DNA of 64,000 bases from Conexibacter sp. CPCC 205762. GTDB lineage: Bacteria; Actinomycetota; Thermoleophilia; Solirubrobacterales; Solirubrobacteraceae. The stretch spans positions 1 to 64,000 of the forward strand of contig NZ_JAUTDN010000007.1 in assembly GCF_030646155.1 (NCBI RefSeq). Reading direction: 5' to 3'. The notes under the pieces were generated by a model. That model did no database searches. It saw only the letters and a program-made list of their open reading frames with translations, and was not told where the DNA came from. Positions 25,845 through 33,323 of the stretch are shown one piece after another. The translations under genes were made by a program, and so were the position numbers. Within the stretch, counting starts at the first letter, position 1, and each line of letters begins with the position of its first letter.

Positions 25845-26656
25845 ACCGGTGCGTCGCGGCGCGTCAACTGCGCGGTCATGCCGGCGTCGATCGCGAGCGA
25901 CTGGCCGCTGACCCCGTGGGCGAGGTCCGACAGCAGGAAGCCGGCGGCCCAGCCGCAGTCGAGCGCGCCGATCGGCTCCGGCAGCGCCTGGTCGCGCTCG
26001 ACGGTCCGTCTCGCCCACGCCGCGGCGTCTGCGGTGACGGCGGCGAGCAGCTCCAGCCCCTGCTCGGAGTGCACGTAGCCAGGGGCGATCGCGTTGACGC
26101 GGATCGCGTGCGGGCCGAGCTCGACCGCCATCCCGCGGGTCAGTCCCTCGACGGCGGCCTTGGCGCTGGCGTAGATCGCGTAGCGGTCCTCGGTCGCGCG
26201 CGCGTGGACGGACGAGACGTTGACGATCGCCCCGCGCCCGCCAGCCGCGATCAGCCGCCGCGCGAAGCCGCGCGAGACGGCCCAGACGCCGCGCACGTCG
26301 ACATCGTGGACGCGGTCGAAGTCGCCGGCGTCGGCCTCGTGGGCGCGGCGGGTGAGGCCGACGCCGGCGTTGTTGACGAGCCCGTCGAGCGGGACGCCGG
26401 CCCGCTCCTGGGCGCTGTCGAGCATCCGCTCGACCGCGGCCGGGTCGCTGACGTCGCCGACGACGCCGATCGCGTCGGGCCAGCGCGCCAGCACCGGCTC
26501 CAGCTCGGCGTCGCCGAGCCCGTTCAGCACCAGCCGCGCGCCGAGCGCGGCGACCGCCGCGACGACGCCTGCGCCGACGCCGACGCCGGTCGCGCCGGTC
26601 ACGAGCACCGTCCGTCCGGCGAGCAGCGCCGACGGTGCGACCGGCGGCTCGCTCAC
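25841..26656 (-). CDS. Short-chain dehydrogenase/reductase
   Basis: 271 residues. Rossmann motif VTGATGVGVGAG near 22 (a variant TGxxxGxG), NNAG near 98, catalytic Ser in VNVSSVHA, and YAIYASAKAAVEG with the YxxxK near 167; IAPGYV and the C-terminal SGQSLAIDAGM complete the fold. It probably uses NAD(P) to oxidise or reduce a sugar or keto-deoxy acid of the pathway. GTG 26656 overlaps the upstream dehydratase stop by four bases. Confidence 0.92.
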   Translation of the reverse strand: MSEPPVAPSALLAGRTVLVTGATGVGVGAGVVAAVAALGARLVLNGLGDAELEPVLARWPDAIGVVGDVSDPAAVERMLDSAQERAGVPLDGLVNNAGVGLTRRAHEADAGDFDRVHDVDVRGVWAVSRGFARRLIAAGGRGAIVNVSSVHARATEDRYAIYASAKAAVEGLTRGMAVELGPHAIRVNAIAPGYVHSEQGLELLAAVTADAAAWARRTVERDQALPEPIGALDCGWAAGFLLSDLAHGVSGQSLAIDAGMTAQLTRRDAPV

Positions 26657-27726
26657 CGCGCGGCTCCGGCCGCTTCGGCGTCGAAGGCGAAGCCGAAGCC
26701 GGGCGCGTCGCTGGGCCGCACGAGGCCGTCGGGGCCGACGGCCGGGTCGGTCACGATCGGGTTGCCGTGCACGAGCGCCTCGTAGTAGGTGGTGTTCGGT
26801 ATCGCGAGGCAGAGGTGAGCGTGGACGGCGCCGGGCCCGTGGACCTCGGCGCGCAGCCCGAACGACTCCGCCAGATGGGCGATCCGCAGCGCGCCGGTGA
26901 CGCCGCCCTTGTAGAGCGCGCTCGTGCGCACGTAGGTCGCGCAGCCGGCGGCGATGAAGTCGGCCATGTTCATGTGCGCGCCGTCGGAGGTCTCGCCGAC
27001 CAGCAGCGGCACGTCGACGCGCTCGGCCAGCCAGCGGTGCGCGGTCACGTTGAACTCGCGCATCGGCTCCTCGTACCAGAGGTAGCGCGCCTCCGACAGC
27101 GCCTCGCCGAGGAAGACGGCGTCGGGCAGGTCGAAGGCGGCCGAGCCGTCGTACATCAGCGGCACGTCGGGGCCGACGTGGGCGCGCAGCGCCTGGCAGA
27201 GGGCCGCGTCGCGGCGCGCGTCGCCCCAGGCGTGCAGCTTGATCGCGGTGAAGCCGCGGGCGAGGATCTGGTCGGCGACGTCGAGGTACTCCTCGGTCGT
27301 CGCGTAGGTGACGGTCGAGCCGTAGGCGGGGATCGCGTCGCGGAAGCCGCCGAGCAGGCGGTGGACCGGCTGGCCGGCGAGCTTGCCGGCGAGGTCCCAC
27401 AGCGCGACGTCGACGAGCCCGAGCGCGTAGATCGGGAACTCCTCGATCCGGTCCAGCTCCCACAGGCGGTGCCAGAGGTACTCGCGCGCGAGCGCGTCCT
27501 GGCCGACCAGCTCGTCGCGCAGCCGCCGCTCGACGAGGTCGCGCACGATCACGCCGCGCGCGGTCGGGACCTCGCCGCAGGCGCCGTCGCGGGTGCGGAT
27601 CCGCAGCACGCCGCCGGTGACGGCGCCGTCGGAGCCGGGCAGGCCGTCGCGCCAGCGGAACGGCGCCGGCGCCGGCAGCTCGCGCAGCTCGAACTCGACG
27701 GCGACGATCGTCGTGTCGGCGCTCAT
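26653..27726 (-). CDS. Enolase-superfamily protein, uncharacterised KxH subgroup
   Basis: 357 residues. N-terminal cap, then barrel with AIKLHAWGD near 160 (Lys-x-His in place of the usual KxK), metal ligands YDGSAAF near 192, YEEPM near 218 and VGETSDGAHMN near 242, and a terminal His in AEVHGPGAVHAHL near 297. The fold marks mandelate-racemase-type chemistry, but the KxH pair sets it apart from its neighbour at 24690. ATG 27726 overlaps the regulator's stop. It is the first enzyme gene after the regulator, so probably central to the pathway. Confidence 0.87.
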   Translation of the reverse strand: MSADTTIVAVEFELRELPAPAPFRWRDGLPGSDGAVTGGVLRIRTRDGACGEVPTARGVIVRDLVERRLRDELVGQDALAREYLWHRLWELDRIEEFPIYALGLVDVALWDLAGKLAGQPVHRLLGGFRDAIPAYGSTVTYATTEEYLDVADQILARGFTAIKLHAWGDARRDAALCQALRAHVGPDVPLMYDGSAAFDLPDAVFLGEALSEARYLWYEEPMREFNVTAHRWLAERVDVPLLVGETSDGAHMNMADFIAAGCATYVRTSALYKGGVTGALRIAHLAESFGLRAEVHGPGAVHAHLCLAIPNTTYYEALVHGNPIVTDPAVGPDGLVRPSDAPGFGFAFDAEAAGAAR

Positions 27727-28514
27727 CGGCCGCCCGCCTCGCCGGGCTCGCTGAAGAGCCGCCGGCGGATCGTGTCCTGGTAGTCCTCGAGCGTGTGCTC
27801 GATGTGGGCGGCCATCGCGCGCTCGGCGCCGTCGCCGTCGCCGGCCGAGATCGCGGCGGTGATCGCGGCGTGCTCGGCGGCGCCGTCGGCGAGCGAGTTG
27901 CTGCCGGCGCCGGCGAGGCCGATCGTCGCGACCTGCCACGTCAGCTCCTGGATGCGGCTGATCGTGCGCTCCTGGAAGACGTTGTTGGCGGCCTTCGCGA
28001 GCAGCCGGTGGTAGCGCTCGTCGGCGCGGTTGAAGGTCTCGTGGTCCTCGGCCGCGGCCGCCGTCGTCAGCTCGGCGGAGAGCGTCTGCAGCTCGTGCAG
28101 CTGCTGCGGCGTCGCGCGCGCCGCCGCCATCCGCGCGGTGTGGCACTCGAGCGTCTCGCGGAACTCGAACAGCATGTGCACCTGCTGCAGGTCCGCCGGC
28201 ATGAAGAGGCCGAACGCCTCGTCGGTGAGCAGGTTGCCGGGTCTGCCGACGTAGATGCCGGCGCCCTTGCGGACTCGCAGCCGCCCCATCGCGGAGAGGA
28301 TCTTGACCGCCTCCCGCGTGACCGAGCGGCTCGTGTCGATCAGCTCCGACAGCTGCTTCTCGGTCGGCAGCCGGTCGCCGGAGGCGAGGCCGTTGGCGGC
28401 GACGTACTCGAGGATCCGCTCGGCGGCGATCTCGTAGCCCGGCCGGTAGCCGGCGTCCTCGTCCGCCGCGGTGACGGGCTCGGGTGGGTGGCTGCTGGCA
28501 AGGGGTTCTGTCAT
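27723..28514 (-). CDS. FCD-domain GntR (FadR-type) repressor of the sugar-acid locus
   Basis: About 263 residues. N-terminal winged helix LPTEKQLSELIDTSRSVTREAVKILSAMGRLRVRKGAGIYV near 48-88, then an all-helical FCD ligand domain with the metal-type residues FEFRETLECHTARMA, ERYHRLLAKAANN and AAEHAAITAAI. ATG 28514 is chosen; the frame is open to 28610 but would run through the operators. It heads the minus-strand operon and is divergent from the transporter operon, so it likely controls both. FCD-GntR ligands are usually sugar acids or organic acids. Confidence 0.9.
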   Translation of the reverse strand: MTEPLASSHPPEPVTAADEDAGYRPGYEIAAERILEYVAANGLASGDRLPTEKQLSELIDTSRSVTREAVKILSAMGRLRVRKGAGIYVGRPGNLLTDEAFGLFMPADLQQVHMLFEFRETLECHTARMAAARATPQQLHELQTLSAELTTAAAAEDHETFNRADERYHRLLAKAANNVFQERTISRIQELTWQVATIGLAGAGSNSLADGAAEHAAITAAISAGDGDGAERAMAAHIEHTLEDYQDTIRRRLFSEPGEAGGR

Positions 28515-28530
28515 GACGGCGGAGACTGTT

Positions 28531-28663
28531 TCAGATTCATTTCTGCGATGCAAGGGTGAAATGACAAGATGAATCAGACTCTTGACGGAGTAACGGTGAC
28601 TTTGCCACACTGCGGCGGCGCCTGGGTCTGAGTCTTCTCGGTCCAGAGCGTAAATGAATCTGA
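28531..28663. promoter_or_regulatory. Divergent promoter region with three copies of a GntR-type operator motif
   Basis: TCAGATTCATTT at 28531-28542 and its exact complement AAATGAATCTGA at 28652-28663, with a third partial copy ATGAATCAGA at 28569-28578. The two outer copies face each other, each close to one of the divergent start regions, so the regulator at 27723 probably binds them to close both promoters. The segment is visibly less GC-rich than its surroundings. Confidence 0.65.
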
Positions 28664-28709
28664 TCTATTTTCGCTCCGGGGTCGCCGGAGCGTCACCAGG
28701 AGAGGCCAG

Positions 28710-30041
28710 ATGGGACAGATCAGGCGTGTCACCGCCGGAGCGCTGCTGACGGTCGCGAGCGCGCTCGCGCTCGCCGCGTGCGGCAGCTCGGACTCCGGCA
28801 GCAGCACGAGCACGAGCGCGAACAGCGCCGCGACGAGCGGTGGCGGACAGCTGACCGTATGGGCCGACGCCACCCGCGTCGAGCAGGTGCGCGCCTACGC
28901 GAGAGCCCACCCGCAGGCCGACCTCAAGATCGTCACGATCCCGGCCGACGCCGGCTACGTCTCGACGAAGGTCCAGCTCGCCAACCGCACCCGCAAGGGC
29001 TGGCCCGACGTCGTCTTCCTCGCGACGCCGTCGGAGATCTCGGCGCTGCAGGGTCCGCCCTACAACTACGCCGCGCCGCTCGACGACGTGATCGGCCAGG
29101 ACGTGCGCGACGGCTTCGCGCCCAGCACGATCACGAACTGCACCTTCGGCGGCAGAGTCGTCTGCATCCAGAACGACCTCGCGCAGACGGTGCTGTGGTA
29201 CGACGCGCCGCTGATGAGAAGACTCGGCTACGACGTCCCGAGAACGTGGGACGAGTACGCCGCGCTCGGCGAGCGGGTCGCCAGAGAGCATCCGGGCATG
29301 GTCGTCGGCGCCTTCGGCGACCACATGATGGAGCAGGTCTTCTACGGCTCCAGCGGTTGTCCGATCAAGCAGACGACGGGCGCCGACAGCGTCCGCATCG
29401 ACCTCCACGCCGACGAGTGCACGCGCGTCAACGAGCTGCTGCAGCCGCTGATCGACAACAGATCGGTCTCGCTCTCCGGCCTCTTCGACCCCGAGTTCAC
29501 GAGACTGATGAGAAGCGAGCAGGTGCTGATGCTGCCGATGGCGTCGTGGATGGGCGACTTCGGCTTCAAGGCGCTGAGATTCCCGGCCGGCAGACTGACC
29601 GCGACGACGATGCCGACGTGGCCCGGCGAGGACGTGCCCTACGCCGGCACGGTCGGCGGCGGCGTCTGGGCGATCTCCCAGCACACCGGCGACAAGGTCG
29701 CCGCCGGCAGACTCGTCGAATGGCTGACGACCGACACGAGACTGCAGCAGGGCCTGACGACCTACCCGGCGTTCGAGGCCGCCGCCGACGCGTGGGCGAG
29801 AGCGAAGGCCGACGACGACTACTACGCCGCCGACCCGGTGCCGGCGATGCAGGAGGAGGCCGGCAAGATCCGCGAGAACTGGAACTACGTCAGATACGAG
29901 GCGGCCTGGCAGCCGTCGTTCGCGGAGATCGTTGTCGCCGGCCTGAAGAAGGGCGACAAGCTGGAGGCGCTGATGGACCCGTGGCAGGACCGTCTCGTCG
30001 AGGCGGCTCAGACGGCCGGCTACAGCGTCGAGCAGCAGTGA
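28710..30041 (+). CDS. ABC transporter sugar-binding lipoprotein
   Basis: 443 residues. Lipobox LALAAC with Cys24, Ser/Gly-rich tether, then a family-1 solute-binding fold beginning GQLTVWADATRVEQV; typical inner markers are KGWPDVVFLATPSEI near 98, VLWYDAPLMRRLGYDVPRTWDEYAAL near 170 and GGGVWAISQHTGDKVAAGRLVEWL near 318. It binds a sugar or sugar derivative outside the membrane and hands it to the two permeases that follow. AGGAG precedes ATG 28710. By hand count 15 of its 27 arginines use AGA. Confidence 0.93.
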   Translation: MGQIRRVTAGALLTVASALALAACGSSDSGSSTSTSANSAATSGGGQLTVWADATRVEQVRAYARAHPQADLKIVTIPADAGYVSTKVQLANRTRKGWPDVVFLATPSEISALQGPPYNYAAPLDDVIGQDVRDGFAPSTITNCTFGGRVVCIQNDLAQTVLWYDAPLMRRLGYDVPRTWDEYAALGERVAREHPGMVVGAFGDHMMEQVFYGSSGCPIKQTTGADSVRIDLHADECTRVNELLQPLIDNRSVSLSGLFDPEFTRLMRSEQVLMLPMASWMGDFGFKALRFPAGRLTATTMPTWPGEDVPYAGTVGGGVWAISQHTGDKVAAGRLVEWLTTDTRLQQGLTTYPAFEAAADAWARAKADDDYYAADPVPAMQEEAGKIRENWNYVRYEAAWQPSFAEIVVAGLKKGDKLEALMDPWQDRLVEAAQTAGYSVEQQ

Positions 30042-30042
30042 G

Positions 30043-30981
30043 ATGAGCGACGCCGTCGCGACCCGCAGGCGCATCCTGCCGACCCGCGCGTCGCGGCGGC
30101 GTTCGCGCCTGGCGCCGTACCTGTTCGTCGCGCCGTACGCGGTCTTCCTGATCGCGTTCGGCGTGGCGCCCGCGCTCTACGCGCTGTGGATGTCGTTCCG
30201 CCGCAACTCCGACACGGGGCTCGGCACGACCTTCGACGGCCTCGGCCGCTGGAGAGCCGTGCTCGACGACTCGCGGCTGCCCGACGCCGCCTCCCACGTC
30301 GGCACCTACCTGCTCGTGTGGCTGCCGACGATGCTGGTCGTGATCGTCGTGCTGGCGCTGCTGGCGCACGCCCGCCGCGGCCGCTTCTCGACCGCGATGC
30401 GCTTCGCCTGGTACCTGCCCGGCGCGGTCACCGGATCGGCCGCGGCGCTGCTGTGGCTGTTCATGATCAGCCCGGCGCTGAGCCCCTTCGGGCCGCTGCT
30501 CGACCTGCTCGGGATCGAGACCGCGACCGACGCGCTGACGCCGTCGCGGCTGCCGCTCGTGCTGGCGCTGATCGCGACGGCGGTCACCGCCGGCGGCTGG
30601 ATCGTCGTCCTCTACGGCGCGATGTCGGCGCTCCCGGGCGAGGTCTTCGACGCCGCCCGGGTCGACGGCGCCAACGCCTGGCAGCTGGCGACGCGGATCA
30701 AGCTGCCGATGGTGCGCAAGTACCTCGCGCTCGCGCTCGTCTCCTGCTTCGCCTACGGCACGCAGGTGTTCGTCGAGCCGCAGGTGCTCGGCTCGGCCTT
30801 CAGCGGGCAGATCAGCCCGACCTGGTCGGTCAACCAGCTCGGCTACTTCTACGCCACCCAGCAGGGCGACTTCGGCATGGCCGCCGCGCTCTCGCTGATG
30901 CTGCTGGCGGTCGGGCTCACGGTCGCGCTCGTGATCGTCTTCCGCACGAAGCTGTACGCGACCGATGCGACGGAGCGCTAG
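30043..30981 (+). CDS. ABC sugar transporter permease (MalF-like)
   Basis: 312 residues. Six membrane segments after a basic N-terminus, with APYLFVAPYAVFLIAFGVAP as TM1 and the cytoplasmic EAA loop EVFDAARVDGANAWQLATRIKLPMV near 205-228, which contacts the ATPase. ATG 30043 begins one base after the binding-protein stop. It forms the channel with the next gene product. Confidence 0.95.
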   Translation: MSDAVATRRRILPTRASRRRSRLAPYLFVAPYAVFLIAFGVAPALYALWMSFRRNSDTGLGTTFDGLGRWRAVLDDSRLPDAASHVGTYLLVWLPTMLVVIVVLALLAHARRGRFSTAMRFAWYLPGAVTGSAAALLWLFMISPALSPFGPLLDLLGIETATDALTPSRLPLVLALIATAVTAGGWIVVLYGAMSALPGEVFDAARVDGANAWQLATRIKLPMVRKYLALALVSCFAYGTQVFVEPQVLGSAFSGQISPTWSVNQLGYFYATQQGDFGMAAALSLMLLAVGLTVALVIVFRTKLYATDATER

Positions 30982-31851
30982 ATGCTGCCGCTGACAGGAC
31001 GCACCGGCCGCATCGTCGTGATGCTCGCGACGGCCTTCCTCTTCGGCGGGCCGCTCGTCTGGCTCGCGCTCGCGCCGACGAAGACCAACGAGCAGCTCAG
31101 CGGCGACTTCCCGCTCTCGTTCGGCTCGTTCTCCCAGGTCGGGACGACGTGGGACAACCTGATGACGTTCAACGACGGGCAGATCCTCGTCTGGCTGCAG
31201 AACTCGGTGCTGTACTCGGCCGCGTCGGTCGCGCTGGCGATCGTGCTCTGCCTGCCGGCCGGGTACGCGCTCGCGACCTACCGCTTCCCGGGTCGCAAGC
31301 TGCTGCTGACGCTGACGCTGCTGACGATGATCGTGCCGCAGGCGGCGCTCGTGCTGCCGCTGTTCCTGGAGATGGCGCAGCTGCGGCTGATCGACACGGC
31401 GTGGGCGGTGATCCTGCCGAGCGGGCTGTTCCCGTTCGGCGTCTACCTCGCCTACCTCCACTACGCCGCGGCGCTGCCGCCGTCGCTGCTCGACGCCGGT
31501 CGCATCGACGGCGCCAGCGAGTGGGAGCTGTTCCGCCGCATCGCGCTGCCGCTGTCGAAGCCGGCGGTCGCGCTGATCGGCTTCTTCAGCTTCACCGCCG
31601 TCTGGAACAACTACTTCCTGCCGTTCATCATGCTGAGCGACGACAGCCGCTACACGCTCCAGATCGGCCTCCAGACGCTGCTCAGCTCGACGCCGGCGAT
31701 CAATCCGGCGCGCGGTCTCGGCGACCTCCCGATCCAGGCGCCCGAGGCCGCGCTGGCGGCGCTGCTGACGGCGGCGCCGGTGCTCGTCGTGTTCCTCTTC
31801 TCCCAACGCTTCCTCGTCGCGGGTCAGCTCGCCGGCGCGGAGAAAGGCTGA
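30982..31851 (+). CDS. ABC sugar transporter permease (MalG-like)
   Basis: 289 residues, directly abutting the MalF-like gene. Six membrane segments; the EAA loop is SLLDAGRIDGASEWELFRRIALPLSKPA near 170-197. No ATP-binding subunit gene follows; the next gene is an SDR. The transporter therefore probably borrows a shared MsmK/UgpC-type ATPase encoded elsewhere, as is common for actinobacterial sugar importers. Confidence 0.95.
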   Translation: MLPLTGRTGRIVVMLATAFLFGGPLVWLALAPTKTNEQLSGDFPLSFGSFSQVGTTWDNLMTFNDGQILVWLQNSVLYSAASVALAIVLCLPAGYALATYRFPGRKLLLTLTLLTMIVPQAALVLPLFLEMAQLRLIDTAWAVILPSGLFPFGVYLAYLHYAAALPPSLLDAGRIDGASEWELFRRIALPLSKPAVALIGFFSFTAVWNNYFLPFIMLSDDSRYTLQIGLQTLLSSTPAINPARGLGDLPIQAPEAALAALLTAAPVLVVFLFSQRFLVAGQLAGAEKG

Positions 31852-31854
31852 GCG

Positions 31855-32619
31855 ATGGCGCTCGCAGAACGACTCGCCGGGCGGACGATCGCGGTCACCG
31901 GCGCCGGCTCCGGGATCGGCCGCGCGATCGCGCTGCGGCTCGTCTCCGAGGGCGCGCGCGTGCTCGCCGCCGACCGTGACGTCGCGGCTGCCGAGGCGAC
32001 CGCGGCGCTCGCGCCCGGCGGCGCCGTCACCGCCTGCGCGACCGACGTCACCGACGAGCGCGACGTGCGCGAGATGGTCGCCCGGGCGGTCGCGCTCGGC
32101 GGCTTCGCCGGGCTCGTCAACAACGCCGGCGTCGGCGTCGCCGGGACCGCGCCGGAGACGACCGTCGAGCAGCTCGACGCGGTGCTCGCCGTGAGCGTCC
32201 GCGGCACCTTTCTCGGGATCGCGGCGGCGGTCCCGGCGCTCGTCGCGGGCGGCGGCGGCGCGATCGTCAACGTCTCCTCGATCGCGGCGCTCGTGGGGAT
32301 CCCGGATCGCGCCGCCTACAGCGCGGCCAAGGGCGCGGTGCTGGCGTTGACGCGCGCCGCCGCGATCGACCACGTCGGCGCCGGGGTGCGCGTCAACTGC
32401 ATCGTCCCCGGCACCGTCGAGACCCCCTGGATCGAGCGGATCACCGCTGGCGCGGAGGATCCCGCGGCGGCGCAGGCCGCGATGCAGGCGCGTCAGCCGC
32501 ACGGCCGCTTCGTGCAGCCGCAGGAGATCGCGGCGATGGCCGCCTACCTGCTCAGCGACGAGGCGGCGTCGGTCGTCGGCGCGGCGATGGTCGTCGACGG
32601 AGGCATGACGGCGCGGTGA
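31855..32619 (+). CDS. Short-chain dehydrogenase/reductase of the transporter operon
   Basis: 254 residues. Classical SDR: VTGAGSGIGRAIALRL near 15, NNAGVGV near 87, IVNVSSIAALVG, YSAAKGAV (YxxxK) near 155, IVPGTVETPW, and VVGAAMVVDGGMTA at the end. It begins three bases after the MalG-like stop. The group includes L-fucose/2-keto-3-deoxy-L-fuconate and L-rhamnose dehydrogenases, which would fit the locus, but substrate assignment is inference. Confidence 0.93.
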   Translation: MALAERLAGRTIAVTGAGSGIGRAIALRLVSEGARVLAADRDVAAAEATAALAPGGAVTACATDVTDERDVREMVARAVALGGFAGLVNNAGVGVAGTAPETTVEQLDAVLAVSVRGTFLGIAAAVPALVAGGGGAIVNVSSIAALVGIPDRAAYSAAKGAVLALTRAAAIDHVGAGVRVNCIVPGTVETPWIERITAGAEDPAAAQAAMQARQPHGRFVQPQEIAAMAAYLLSDEAASVVGAAMVVDGGMTAR

Positions 32620-32628
32620 CGAGCGGCG

Positions 32629-32646
32629 GCGCGGGTTGAGCCGCGC
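32629..32646. terminator. Convergent hairpin between SDR and NarL-type regulator genes
   Basis: GCGCGG, loop GTTGAG, CCGCGC: a perfect 6-bp GC stem in the 26-base gap between two convergent genes. There is no T-tract; it may act as a bidirectional terminator. Confidence 0.4.
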
Positions 32647-33323
32647 TAGATCATCCGCCGCTGGGCTGCCCAGCGCGTCAGCTCGGCGCGGTTGGACAGC
32701 TGCAGCTTGCGCAGCACATTGGAGACGTGCGACTCGACCGTCTTGACGGAGATGTGGAGTCTCGCGCCGATCTCCTTGTAGAGATAGCCGCGCGCGATCA
32801 GCAGCAGCACGTCCTGCTCGCGCGCGGTCAGCTGGTCCAGCTCCGGGTCGGCGGCGCCGATCGTCGCCGGCGCGCCCCTGGCGCCGTCGCCGGCCTCGCC
32901 GCCGCCGAAGGCGTCGAGCACGAAGCCGGCCAGCCACGGCGAGAAGACGGCGTCGCCGTCGGCGATCTTGTGGATCGCGTCGACCAGCTCGTCGGGCGCG
33001 ATCGACTTCGTCACGTAGCCGCGCGCGCCGGCGCGGATCACGGCGACGACGTCCTCGGCCGCGTCGGAGACCGACAGCGCGAGGAAGCGCACGCCCGGCC
33101 GCTCGGCGTGGACGGCCGGGATGACCGCCTGGCCGCCGCCGTCGGGCAGGTGGACGTCGAGCAGCACGACGTCGGGGTCGAGCGCGCGGATCGTCCCGAT
33201 CGCCTCCTCGACCGTGCCGGCCTCGCCGACGACCTCGATCGTCGGGCCGAGCCCGGCCTTGAGGCCGGCGCGGAAGATCGCGTGGTCGTCGACGAGCACG
33301 ACCTTGCGCAGCGGCAGGTTCAC
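32646..33323 (-). CDS. NarL/FixJ-family response regulator
   Basis: 225 residues. Receiver: VDDHAIFRAGLKAGL near 12, phosphoacceptor VVLLDVHLPDGGG near 55, Lys in GYVTKSIAPDEL near 105. LuxR-type HTH LTAREQDVLLLIARGYLYKEIGARLHISVKTVESHVSNVLRKL near 165-207. Its start overlaps the kinase stop by four bases, so it is the output of the PspC-domain kinase just upstream. Confidence 0.95.
   Translation of the reverse strand: MNLPLRKVVLVDDHAIFRAGLKAGLGPTIEVVGEAGTVEEAIGTIRALDPDVVLLDVHLPDGGGQAVIPAVHAERPGVRFLALSVSDAAEDVVAVIRAGARGYVTKSIAPDELVDAIHKIADGDAVFSPWLAGFVLDAFGGGEAGDGARGAPATIGAADPELDQLTAREQDVLLLIARGYLYKEIGARLHISVKTVESHVSNVLRKLQLSNRAELTRWAAQRRMI

Noticed and set aside
29890..32937. A 1015-codon minus-strand frame across the sugar permeases and SDR
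   Set aside because: Arg/Gln/Asp/His-rich composition without any motif, while the plus strand carries three recognisable genes with proper spacing.
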